Program-made: the position numbers and the translations under genes | Shown here: positions 16,942 through 25,034 of the stretch, one piece after another | Numbering within the stretch: position 1 is the first letter of the stretch | How the letters are laid out: every line of letters begins with the position of its first letter | The notes under the pieces: model-generated | The model's database searches: none | What the model was told of the DNA's origin: nothing | Seen by the model: only the letters and a program-made list of their open reading frames with translations | Source of the DNA: an uncultured Eubacteriales bacterium | GTDB lineage: Bacteria; Bacillota; Clostridia; Lachnospirales; Lachnospiraceae | Assembly (NCBI GenBank): GCA_900316115.1 | Contig: ONBN01000035.1 | Span: 1-49,412 of the forward strand | Direction of reading: 5' to 3' | Length of the DNA stretch: 49,412 bases

Positions 16942-19900
16942 TTATTTTACTGTCACCTTAAATTTCTTAGATACACCATTGCATTTTACTGTAATGGTTG
17001 CTTTTCCTTTTTTGATGCCTTTTACAACACCCTTGGATGTAACGGTTGCAATCTTCTTATTGCTGGAAGTATATGTGATCTTGCCGGAAATGTTTGTGGT
17101 TGCCTTAATAGAAGTTTTTCCTTTTATTTTGATCACTGCAGAAGACTTCTTCAGCTTCAGAGTTTCATTTACATAAACAGTTACTTTTGTCTTATAGTTA
17201 CCACACTTAACAGTGATCACTGCTTTACCTGTTTTCTTAGCTGTAACTTTACCCTTGGAATTTACAGTGGCAACTTTCTTGTTGCTTGTTGTATAGCTTA
17301 CTTTTCCGCTGATACCTGTAAGTACCGGTACAATAGTTGCAGACTTTTTCGCTTTCAGGTTAAGAGTCGCTTTCTTAACAGTAAGAGAAGGTTTCACTGC
17401 TTCTGTAGGTGTTGGTGCCTCTGTTGGTGCTACAGTAGGTGCAGGTGTTACAGTTGGCTGTGCCGGTGTTTCTGTAGGTGCCGGAGCCTTTACAAGTGCT
17501 GCAATTGCTGCATTTAAATGTTCAATACCTTCATTTAATACCGGAGCCTTTGGTTTTGCTTTTTTAAGTGCATCTTTCAATTCACCAAGTTCTGTCTGCA
17601 TAGCAGCCCAGGACTCTGCTGTATAATCACTTTCTTTAAGAGCCTCTGCTGCATTTACTGCTGCTGTTGCTGCTGTGATTTCCTCTGCAGTTGCATCAGC
17701 CATAACTTTAACGATATTGGCATCTGTCACATTTACAGTAGCCTGTGTATCTGCATATCCAAGTGCATAAATTGTGATCACCCATTTACCGGTTCCATCT
17801 GTTTCTTCCGGAAGCTGGCAGCGAAGTGATCTTGTCAGACCAAGCTGGATTCCATTTGTTTTATGCATCCAATTATCCGCTGCAAATTTTGTTCCATAAG
17901 ATGCAAGAACTGTATCACCTGATCCATAGTAATCCCAGCGTACTGCCTGCATATATGACCCCAGACCACCATAGTTTCCTGTAAAGTCAACTCGTAAAAA
18001 CTCTCCATAGGATCCATCAGCTGTCTTTACAGTTGTAATCAGTCCTTCAGCTGTCTTTAACGCCTGATCCTGAAGACCGGATTCTGTACCTGCATTGTTT
18101 CTTGCGCCAAATACAAAACTTCCATTCTCCTGTAATACAGCTGTCTTTAATCCGTTTGTATTCTCTGTAACATTAGCAGTTGCTGTATAAGCACTCAGCT
18201 TTTGTTCTCCGAATCCACCACTCATTGCTCCACCGTTTTCTACGATCTTGCTTCCATAAACTGCTTTGAATGTTTCCAGATCATCATTATTTACTTTTAC
18301 AGGCACATACTTCAGACCATATACATCATACTCTTTCAGAATATGTGAACCTTCAGTGTCTGTGATAACACCTCTTTTGTAACCGACAGAGCTTCCGTCT
18401 GTAAGGATCAGTGTACCGCCATCTGCACTCCAGCTCTGAATCGGGAATACTTTTCCGTCTTCTGTGTAGATCACTGCAGTACACTGGAAGCTTCCCCTGT
18501 GAAGTCCGTGATTTACAGTTGCTCTTGTAACGGTATCAAAGGCACCTCTGTCATGCTCATCCTTGTCATCTGTCTCTGGATATGTCTCAGTGCTTCCTGC
18601 CATGTAGACCCCTTCGTTTGCCCAGTATTCAGACCAGGTAAGACCTACATACATATAACTCCATTCATCAGATTCAGATCTTATAGCTGTAGTTGTAAGG
18701 TCAGCATAATCATCACTGGTCACTTTTACGGTGTACTCTTTGCCAGCCTGTGCGATCTTCTCATCTGCAAAGGTTACTGTTGCAGATCCATCCTCGCCAG
18801 CTGTAACTGCTGTTTCCTCTGCCATGTAAGTAGTCTTTGAATTTCTTCCGGAACCAGTTACATAGTAAACAGAAACCTTTGGATTTTTGAATTTGTCCAG
18901 ACCTGTTACCTTTACAGTGTTCTTATTTTCAAAAGATGCTGTAACAGCCTCTTTCATAGCATCTGTAGCCTGTTTCTTTATATATACGCCACCATTAGCT
19001 AACGTATATACATATCTTCCTTCCGGAACAATATATGTGATCTCTGTAACAGTTTCTCCCTGAAGGCCTGCATCTTTGGAAAATGCCAGTTCATAAGGCT
19101 GTACCCAGATTTCATACAAATGACGAAGGCCTACACTCTGGCCGCTCTTTGTTTTTAGGATCACACCCTGTACATTGGCAGCTACTGCAAAATCTCCCTG
19201 TCTGGAGTTACGGAGATACTTGGTACTTGTCTCATTCACTTTAATCACATAATCTCCCCAGCGTGAAGATGTTTCCAGGGTTGCTGTTGCATCTGTTACC
19301 TTTGTTGTAACTGCATCTGCAACTGTCCATCTTCCATATGTACCGCTGTTGCTTAAGGATTTATACTGAGTTGTTTCCGCTTTAGGATCCTCATTTAATA
19401 CAATCCCTGCAGCCTTTGGATATACGCCATCAGCTGGAAGCTCACCTGCTGCTTCAAGAATCTTTGCTTCTACATAATCATCATCAGCAACTTTAACACT
19501 TACATTTTTCACACCCTGGATCTTATATCCACTTTCATCCGGTGTGGTTGTATCTGCATTATCAAAAATATTGTTTTTACTTGTTGTGGCAGATGTTATA
19601 GCGTCATACGTTGTAGAATCAAAAGATCCTGTTTTGTAAAAATCTGTATAGCTTAAAGTTGTTTTACCATAATAGCTGTGATATCCGAAGTATGTGTTTG
19701 CAGAATCTACTTTGTAGTAAACAGATGAGCCATCAATTTTACTGTATCCGGATGGAGCAGTTGCTCCTGCTGCAACCTTTACCCATGGATAAGTATATCC
19801 TGCAACCTGAACCTCCCCTTCATCAGCTACGTCTTCTGCCTCTAAAGTATCTGTCTCTGCTGTCTCTTCTTCAGATGTAAATAAGGAATCCTCCTCAGAA

Positions 19901-20124
19901 GCCACATCCTCTGTTACCTCTTCAGGTACATCCACAGCTTCCTCCGGCACCTCTTCTGCGTCTTCATCTACTGGTGCTTCCTCTGCAGAAACGTCCTCTG
20001 CTTCTACAACTGTACCATCACCAAATGCATCTGCTGCCAGGATTGTGGTTGGCATGCTGGTTGCTGCCACTGCCAGGCTTAAGAAAACCGGCGCTGTTTT
20101 TTTCAATACATTCCACTTATGCAT
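16942..20124 (-). CDS. Large secreted protein with two Tp47-like modules and C-terminal Ig-like repeats
   Basis: 1060 residues. A signal peptide (to about ILAADA, residue 31) is followed by an acidic Glu/Asp stretch (40-115). Residues about 490-835 closely resemble Treponema pallidum 47-kDa lipoprotein Tp47: YVGLTWSEYWANEGVY, GAFDTVTRATVNHG, YGLKYVPVKV, VTENTNGLKT, VRWDYYG and ASYGTKFAADNW. Residues about 115-390 (TTLSYTDFYKTG, TYDAITSATT) look like a diverged copy of the same fold. A FIVAR-like helical segment (about 845-915), a Pro/Thr linker and two Big2-like repeats (VSYTTSNKKVATVNSKGKVT; ITYTSSNKKIATVTSKGVVK) follow. There is no LPXTG motif; attachment is unclear. It sits between apbE and the triple FMN protein. 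The function is unknown. Confidence 0.85.
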   Translation of the reverse strand: MHKWNVLKKTAPVFLSLAVAATSMPTTILAADAFGDGTVVEAEDVSAEEAPVDEDAEEVPEEAVDVPEEVTEDVASEEDSLFTSEEETAETDTLEAEDVADEGEVQVAGYTYPWVKVAAGATAPSGYSKIDGSSVYYKVDSANTYFGYHSYYGKTTLSYTDFYKTGSFDSTTYDAITSATTSKNNIFDNADTTTPDESGYKIQGVKNVSVKVADDDYVEAKILEAAGELPADGVYPKAAGIVLNEDPKAETTQYKSLSNSGTYGRWTVADAVTTKVTDATATLETSSRWGDYVIKVNETSTKYLRNSRQGDFAVAANVQGVILKTKSGQSVGLRHLYEIWVQPYELAFSKDAGLQGETVTEITYIVPEGRYVYTLANGGVYIKKQATDAMKEAVTASFENKNTVKVTGLDKFKNPKVSVYYVTGSGRNSKTTYMAEETAVTAGEDGSATVTFADEKIAQAGKEYTVKVTSDDYADLTTTAIRSESDEWSYMYVGLTWSEYWANEGVYMAGSTETYPETDDKDEHDRGAFDTVTRATVNHGLHRGSFQCTAVIYTEDGKVFPIQSWSADGGTLILTDGSSVGYKRGVITDTEGSHILKEYDVYGLKYVPVKVNNDDLETFKAVYGSKIVENGGAMSGGFGEQKLSAYTATANVTENTNGLKTAVLQENGSFVFGARNNAGTESGLQDQALKTAEGLITTVKTADGSYGEFLRVDFTGNYGGLGSYMQAVRWDYYGSGDTVLASYGTKFAADNWMHKTNGIQLGLTRSLRCQLPEETDGTGKWVITIYALGYADTQATVNVTDANIVKVMADATAEEITAATAAVNAAEALKESDYTAESWAAMQTELGELKDALKKAKPKAPVLNEGIEHLNAAIAALVKAPAPTETPAQPTVTPAPTVAPTEAPTPTEAVKPSLTVKKATLNLKAKKSATIVPVLTGISGKVSYTTSNKKVATVNSKGKVTAKKTGKAVITVKCGNYKTKVTVYVNETLKLKKSSAVIKIKGKTSIKATTNISGKITYTSSNKKIATVTSKGVVKGIKKGKATITVKCNGVSKKFKVTVK

Positions 20125-20209
20125 AACCTCTCTCCTCTCTGAGTTTTTAATATTTTTCTCTATATAGACATCCCTGTATGCGGGAAGTATCTATCGTTTT
20201 TCAGGCGGT

Positions 20210-21328
20210 TCACTGCTCTTCTACTGTGTAGCTGTCCTTTAAAAGACGGAACCGATCTTTCATCCCATCTGTCATAGTCACATGATGGTCTTCATCTACA
20301 AAAAGTGCTTCTGCATTGTATTTTTCCAGAAGGGCCTGTGACTTCTCCTGTCCCAGTATAAAACAGGCTGTAGAAAGGCCGTCTGCTGCCACTGCATCAT
20401 CACACACAACAGTCACAGAACATACACCACTTTTTGCCGGATATCCTGTTTCAGGATCCAGAATGTGATGATATCTGACTCCGTCTTCCATAAAATACTT
20501 TTCATAGTCACCGGATGTGGAAAGAAATTTTCCACCATCCAGGGCAACCGCTCCCAGATAATCCCCTTCTGTATCTCTTGGATCTGTAATGGCAATCTGC
20601 CACTGGCTGCCATCCGGCTTTGTACCGTAGGTAAGCACGCTGCTGCCACCAAGATTGATGATACCGGCTATAATGTCCGACTGTTCCTGCAGGTAATCTG
20701 TAAGCTCTGCACAGCCGATTCCTTTTCCAACCGCCCCAAGATCCAGGGTACAGCCTTCATCCAGAGTGATCTTGTTTCCCTCCAGATGGACTTTCTCATA
20801 ACCGGTCTGTGCCAGAAGCTGGTTCAGTTCATCTTCATCCGGAATATGGGGATTCTCACCGCCAATATCCCACAGACGGATCACTTTTCCAAGGGTCGGA
20901 TCCAGTGCGCCGTTACTGTTCTCACTTAACTGCATCACTTTCTCCAGATAAGAAGCCAGCTGATCCGGTACTTCTGTGGTCTGCCCTTCACTTGCATTGA
21001 TCCTGGCGATCATGGAATCTTCCTGAGTCCAGGAAAGCCAGCTGCTTTCAATCTCCCGAAGCAGGGAGCCGATCTCCCCGGTCACATCTTCCCCGGTAGT
21101 ATAAATACTTTCTGTAACTACCGTATCCATGGCCAGATCGGTTGCTGTATATAATTCAGGCTCTGCGGCATATGCAGTCTGACAGAGGGCAATCGTCCCG
21201 GCTGCACATACTGCCGCAAGCAAGAATTTCCTGTGTTTTCCGTAAAGATTTTCTTTTCGGGTTATTTCTTTCTTATTTATTTCTTCTCGATTTATCTCTT
21301 TTGTATTTATTTCTTTTACATGTACCAT
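20210..21328 (-). CDS. apbE: FAD:protein FMN transferase (ApbE), exported
   Basis: 372 residues. It transfers FMN from FAD onto Thr/Ser of SGAT motifs in partner proteins outside the membrane. The signal sequence (KFLLAAVCAAGTIALCQTAYAA, about 34-55) is preceded by an odd lysine/glutamate repeat (KEINTKEINREEINKKEITRKE). ApbE motifs seen: GALDPTLGKV, LDLGAVGKGIG, INLGGSSVLTYG, HHILDPETGYPA and VAADGLSTACFILG. It is the first gene of the operon with the Tp47-like and triple FMN proteins, its obvious substrate. Three operator-like palindromes and a TTGACA promoter lie upstream. Confidence 0.94.
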   Translation of the reverse strand: MVHVKEINTKEINREEINKKEITRKENLYGKHRKFLLAAVCAAGTIALCQTAYAAEPELYTATDLAMDTVVTESIYTTGEDVTGEIGSLLREIESSWLSWTQEDSMIARINASEGQTTEVPDQLASYLEKVMQLSENSNGALDPTLGKVIRLWDIGGENPHIPDEDELNQLLAQTGYEKVHLEGNKITLDEGCTLDLGAVGKGIGCAELTDYLQEQSDIIAGIINLGGSSVLTYGTKPDGSQWQIAITDPRDTEGDYLGAVALDGGKFLSTSGDYEKYFMEDGVRYHHILDPETGYPAKSGVCSVTVVCDDAVAADGLSTACFILGQEKSQALLEKYNAEALFVDEDHHVTMTDGMKDRFRLLKDSYTVEEQ

Positions 21329-21344
21329 GATTTTTCCTACTTTT

Positions 21345-21464
21345 GTTAGTCTTTTCTAATCATGCTTAGTTAGTATAATATTACATAGAAAAAAATGTCA
21401 ATTTTTTTAATCAGTCTTATCTAACATTTTTTATCAATTAGAACACATATCAGTTGTTTCTAAC
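21345..21464 (-). promoter_or_regulatory. apbE promoter with three operator-like palindromes
   Basis: On the minus strand, -35 TTGACA (21396-21401) and -10 TATACT (21372-21377) have an 18-base spacer. Palindromes of the GTTAG-N6-CTAAC type lie at 21345-21360 (GTTAGTCTTTTCTAAT, between promoter and start codon), 21410-21425 (ATCAGTCTTATCTAAC) and 21449-21464 (ATCAGTTGTTTCTAAC), the last two upstream of the -35 box. A half-match overlaps the -10. Confidence 0.65.
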
Positions 21465-21540
21465 CATCGTTTATAAAAATTCGTCAACCATGTCCTGCCA
21501 CAGGGGTTCCATAACATTTTATAATGTATACAAGCAGCTG

Positions 21541-22305
21541 TTATGCCTCTCCTGTATGGATATTCTGCTTTGGACAAATGGCCTGGCAGGCATGACAGCA
21601 GATACATTCCCCGGATCTGGATGTATCACCGTCAATGTCCAGATGTGCAGGGCATCTTTTTTTGCAGGCTCCACATTTCTGCGGACAGTTCTCCCTGTCT
21701 CTTTTCAGAAGTGCTCCAGGTACAATAGGAAGAATGGCAAAAACAGCCCCCATTGGGCAAAGGAATTGGCAGAAAAACCGTTCCTGGGTGCACATTCCCA
21801 CCATGATCAGGATAAGAAGGATGATTCCAGTCTTATAGGATGCTCCAGGCAGTCTTCCGGCACGGAGCATGGAAAATACATCCCATGGGCTGCTGCCCTG
21901 AAGCTTTCCGTACACTCCTGTAGCACAGGCCAGCAAGATAGCTGCCAGGATCACATATTTGATCTTCTGCATAAAATGTACTGCCTTTTCCGGATAAGCA
22001 GGTTTCTTTTTCCTGTGAAGGGCCTTTGTCCAGAACCAGGAAAAAGCTTCATATAAGGCATCTCCAAGACTTCCGAAGGCACATGCGTAGCCACAGAAAT
22101 GACGTCCGAATAAAATGGTTACAAGCACCAGGATCCCGGTGATATCAAGAAAGGAATTCCACTCTACCGGTGTTCCCTGTGAAATGGAATTGAATATGGA
22201 TTTAACTCCTGCAAATGCTGTAGAAAAAAGAGATGGTGCCAGGATAAAAAACAGAAGCTGTATCCCGGCCCGGATCAGCCGTGTTTTTCTCATTCGCTTT
22301 TTCAT
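21541..22305 (-). CDS. Membrane 4Fe-4S protein (NapH/NosR-like)
   Basis: 254 residues with about five membrane helices. Two membrane-edge Cys motifs, HFCGYACAFGSLGD and RFFCQFLCPMGAVF, are the CxxxC(P) signatures of the NapH/NosR/RdxA group. Two 4Fe-4S ferredoxin motifs follow near the C-terminus: CPQKCGACKKRCP and CICCHACQAICP. The protein should pass electrons across the membrane to an outside flavin protein. Its start overlaps the stop of the FMN-binding gene by four bases, so they form one unit. No heme or copper site is seen. Confidence 0.9.
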   Translation of the reverse strand: MKKRMRKTRLIRAGIQLLFFILAPSLFSTAFAGVKSIFNSISQGTPVEWNSFLDITGILVLVTILFGRHFCGYACAFGSLGDALYEAFSWFWTKALHRKKKPAYPEKAVHFMQKIKYVILAAILLACATGVYGKLQGSSPWDVFSMLRAGRLPGASYKTGIILLILIMVGMCTQERFFCQFLCPMGAVFAILPIVPGALLKRDRENCPQKCGACKKRCPAHLDIDGDTSRSGECICCHACQAICPKQNIHTGEA

Positions 22306-22937
22306 TTATTTTCCGCCTTTCCAAGGGCATCCTCCACTGCCATTAAAATACCGGTTGAGCTGAAAGTCGCACCGGATACAGTGTCTACATCTGTACTCTG
22401 TGCCTCCAGGATACGGTCGATCACTGCTTTCCCCTGAGACAAATATGCGCTGTCTTCTTTCTCTGCACTGACTACCTGGATATCGGTTAATGTATCATCC
22501 GAAATAGTGATCTGCACCTGGATATTACCGCCAAATCCCTGGCCGTCTCCTGTATAGGTTCCGTCTTTATATACATTATCTGCGCTGTCTGCTTCTGCAG
22601 AATCTGCATCTTCTGTGCCATCTGCATTCTTTGTATCATCTGTATCTTTTGTATCATCTGTATTATCTGTGCCTTCAGCGTCTGTGCTTTCTTCATTTTT
22701 TACTGCTTCAGCTTCCTGCTTTTTGCTTTCTGCCTTTGCTTTTTCCTGTGCATCATAGTTTTCCTGAAGCGCTGTAAGGATTTCCTGCTGCTGCTTTTCC
22801 AGTGCATCCACCCGCTTGGTCAGTTCCTCATTCTGCTTCTGGTATTCTTTTTCCTGGGTCTTTGAATTATAGAAAAATACTGCACCAATGATCACCACCA
22901 GGCAAAGAACCCGCATATAAAAATTCTGATTTTTCAT
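22302..22937 (-). CDS. Membrane-anchored FMN-binding protein
   Basis: 211 residues. An N-terminal anchor helix (VLCLVVIIGAVFFY, about 10-23) is followed by a predicted coiled coil (about 28-75, KEYQKQNEELTKRVDALEKQ) and a low-complexity Asp/Thr/Ala segment (DDTKDTDDTKNADGTEDAD). An FMN_bind domain (about 123-208) ends in DTVSGATFSSTG with the flavinylation threonine near T191. It is the likely electron acceptor of the membrane 4Fe-4S protein encoded immediately downstream. The divergent Gx-type gene shares its upstream region, where two operator-like palindromes lie. Confidence 0.92.
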   Translation of the reverse strand: MKNQNFYMRVLCLVVIIGAVFFYNSKTQEKEYQKQNEELTKRVDALEKQQQEILTALQENYDAQEKAKAESKKQEAEAVKNEESTDAEGTDNTDDTKDTDDTKNADGTEDADSAEADSADNVYKDGTYTGDGQGFGGNIQVQITISDDTLTDIQVVSAEKEDSAYLSQGKAVIDRILEAQSTDVDTVSGATFSSTGILMAVEDALGKAENK

Positions 22938-23024
22938 AAATCTGTACGCTCCTTTTGCTTTTTACCTGTTATATTTCCAACCTGGGAATTGTATCATCTT
23001 TCTTTTTCCATGTCCATAACTTTT

Positions 23025-23095
23025 GTTAATCTTTTCTAATGCATGTTTGTATATGCTAACTTTTCGTTGCATTTTCTTTTTTCCCATGTTATGAT
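23025..23095 (+). promoter_or_regulatory. Divergent control region with two operator-like palindromes
   Basis: GTTAATCTTTTCTAAT (23025-23040) and GTTTGTATATGCTAAC (23045-23060) are GTTAG-N6-CTAAC-type sites just upstream of a plus-strand promoter, TTGCAT (23067-23072), 17 bases, TATGAT (23090-23095). They lie between the FMN-binding gene (minus) and the Gx-type gene (plus) and could serve both. A minus-strand promoter could not be placed with confidence. Confidence 0.55.
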
Positions 23096-23121
23096 TCTCT
23101 TTATATGAAAGGAAGCAAGCT

Positions 23122-23613
23122 ATGAAACAAAAAACAGCCTATCTGGGGCTTTTTACAGCTGTAGCCATTATCTTTGGCTACGTGGAAACACTGATCCCTG
23201 TTTTTGCCGGGATCCCGGGCATTAAGCTTGGCCTGGCCAACTTAAGTGTTCTGTTTATTCTGGAACGGTACTCATTAAAAGAAGCTGCCCTGGTGTCTGC
23301 AGTGCGGATTCTGGTGATCGGTTTTCTTTTTGGAAATATGTTCAGCATTCTTTACAGTCTGGCCGGTGCAGCTCTCAGTCTTACAGTAATGACACTTATG
23401 AAAAAATTCACGGACTTTTCCATTCCTGCCATCAGTATAGCCGGAGGCGTTACCCACAATGTAGGACAGCTGCTTGTGGCCATGGCTATTGTGGAAAATA
23501 CCAGTCTTTTGTACTATGCACCTGCTCTTCTGGTGTCCGGTGTGATCACCGGTCTGCTGATCGGATGGCTTACCGGAGAGGTCCTGAAAAGGGTTCCGGT
23601 TTCTTATAAATAA
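23122..23613 (+). CDS. Gx transporter family protein (EetB-like / Hpre_diP_synt_I)
   Basis: 163 residues, five or six membrane helices. Typical family segments are PGIKLGLANLSVLFILERY and GGVTHNVGQLLVAMAIV. The family is annotated as heptaprenyl diphosphate synthase component I or Gx transporter; from memory it includes EetB of the Listeria and lactobacilli flavin-based extracellular electron transfer loci. Its place beside ApbE and FMN-binding genes supports an electron-transfer or quinone-related role over a prenyl synthase subunit. AAAGGAAGCAAGCT before the ATG sets the start. No EetA-like gene is seen. Confidence 0.85.
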   Translation: MKQKTAYLGLFTAVAIIFGYVETLIPVFAGIPGIKLGLANLSVLFILERYSLKEAALVSAVRILVIGFLFGNMFSILYSLAGAALSLTVMTLMKKFTDFSIPAISIAGGVTHNVGQLLVAMAIVENTSLLYYAPALLVSGVITGLLIGWLTGEVLKRVPVSYK

Positions 23614-23779
23614 TGACTTATAAATAACAGGTAAGTCTTATAAATAATCGCTTGATAATAAATAATCCGTCTTTGTAATGCCTGCCGGTATTTACAAATT
23701 CCTGTAAAAATAGTATCCTGTAAAGAGGGGAAAATCAAAAACAGGCGGAAGTTCCGCTTCACGTTGTAAGGAGACTTTC

Positions 23780-24490
23780 ATGGATAAATTATTTATAGTG
23801 ATCCCGGCTTATAATGAAGAAGCCAATATCCGGCGTACCATTGATGAATGGTATCCTGTTGTGGAAAAATATAATGGCAATGGAGAATCCAGGCTGTTGA
23901 TCATCAATGACGGCAGCAAGGACAATACCTATCAGATCCTGTGCGACTGTGCCAAAACACGCCCTCTTCTCACCCCTCTTACCAAGCCTAATGGAGGACA
24001 TGGTCCTACTTTGCTGTATGGATATGATTATGCCATCAAAAACGGGGCAGATTTCATTTTCCAGACAGATTCTGACGGGCAGACTAGTCCGGAGGAATTT
24101 CACCAGTTCTGGGCAGTTCGTAACAGCTATGATGCAGTGATCGGTCAGCGCAGTGTGCGGGGCGATGGCAGATCCAGGAAATTTGTAGAAAATACTGTAT
24201 GTTTTCTTCTTCGGATGATCTTTGGCATCCGTGTTTCTGATGCCAATGCTCCTTTTCGTCTGATGAAGGCAGACCAGACAGCAGATTTCATCAAAAAGAT
24301 GCCTGCGGATTTCAATCTTCCCAATATCATGCTTACCACTTATTTTGTATACTACAAAAAGCATGTGAAGTTTATTGAAATTTCTTTTAAACCAAGGCAG
24401 GGCGGCACCAATTCCATCAACATTAAAAAGATCGTAAAAATCGGCTGGAAGGCCCTTGGGGATTTCCGGCAATTAAAAAAAGAGCTGTGA
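23780..24490 (+). CDS. Family 2 glycosyltransferase
   Basis: 236 residues with a GT-A fold. It starts with FIVIPAYNEEANI-type sequence (here LFIVIPAYNEEANIRRTIDE) and has LLIINDGSKDNTYQI, the DXD-like TDSDGQ and a C-terminal amphipathic stretch, like dolichol/undecaprenyl phosphate mannosyl- or glucosyltransferases (DPM1-type) but without membrane helices. Donor and acceptor cannot be told. GTAAGGAGACTTTC gives the ribosome site. It stands alone; the stop overlaps the stem of a terminator shared with the convergent yqeY-like gene. Confidence 0.88.
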   Translation: MDKLFIVIPAYNEEANIRRTIDEWYPVVEKYNGNGESRLLIINDGSKDNTYQILCDCAKTRPLLTPLTKPNGGHGPTLLYGYDYAIKNGADFIFQTDSDGQTSPEEFHQFWAVRNSYDAVIGQRSVRGDGRSRKFVENTVCFLLRMIFGIRVSDANAPFRLMKADQTADFIKKMPADFNLPNIMLTTYFVYYKKHVKFIEISFKPRQGGTNSINIKKIVKIGWKALGDFRQLKKEL

Positions 24491-24505
24491 TGTCAGCTCT
24501 TTTTT
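24475..24505. terminator. Bidirectional terminator between GT2 and YqeY genes
   Basis: AAAAAAGAGCTG and CAGCTCTTTTTT form a perfect stem around a six-base loop. The stop codon of the GT2 gene lies inside it, giving T-runs on both strands. Confidence 0.85.
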
Positions 24506-24516
24506 GTTATCCTGAT

Positions 24517-24954
24517 TTATTTGCAGATATCAGCAACCACCTGATTGATCAGCTTGCCGTCTGCTTTGCCTTTCAGATCACCCATTACAGTTTTCATGAT
24601 CTGGCCTTTATTCTTTGTCGCAAGAAGATCTGCAAATTTCTCTTCCAGATATGCACGGATCTCTTCTGCGCCCATCTGCTGTGGTGCGTATTTGGCAATC
24701 ACATCATATCTTGCCTGATATTCTGCACGCAGGTCTTCTCTGCTCTCCGGGCAGGTATCCAGCTGTTCTTTTACTGTTTTTAATTCTTTCAGGATCACCT
24801 GGTCTACCATACTTTCAGGAACATCGTCCCTGCATCCTGCATCAATGGCTGCTTTCTTCACAGCGGAAACAAGGGAAGATACTGCATCCTTTGTTGTTTT
24901 ATCTTTTGCTTTCATGGCTGCGACCATGTCTTTTCTTAAGCCTTCGAGAGTCAT
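24517..24954 (-). CDS. yqeY: GatB/YqeY domain protein
   Basis: 145 residues, the free-standing YqeY form: starts MTLEGLRKDMVAAMKAKDKTTKDAVSSLVSAVKK and ends NKGQIMKTVMGDLKGKADGKLINQVVADICK, the tail fold shared with GatB and some glutaminyl-tRNA synthetases. It is thought to bind tRNA or an amidotransferase; the role is not settled. AAAAGGAGG before the ATG at 24954 fixes the start; the frame is open far upstream but without sense as a protein. Confidence 0.92.
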   Translation of the reverse strand: MTLEGLRKDMVAAMKAKDKTTKDAVSSLVSAVKKAAIDAGCRDDVPESMVDQVILKELKTVKEQLDTCPESREDLRAEYQARYDVIAKYAPQQMGAEEIRAYLEEKFADLLATKNKGQIMKTVMGDLKGKADGKLINQVVADICK

Positions 24955-25034
24955 CTTAAAAAACCTCCTTTTATTATTCACTGGGGATATCATAGCACTT
25001 TCTGGATTTCTTGTAAAATAAAAATGAGCCGAGC

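Noticed and set aside
23789-24472. Minus-strand open frame opposite the GT2 gene
   Set aside because: Same span as a convincing glycosyltransferase with a ribosome site; the antisense product has no recognisable motif.
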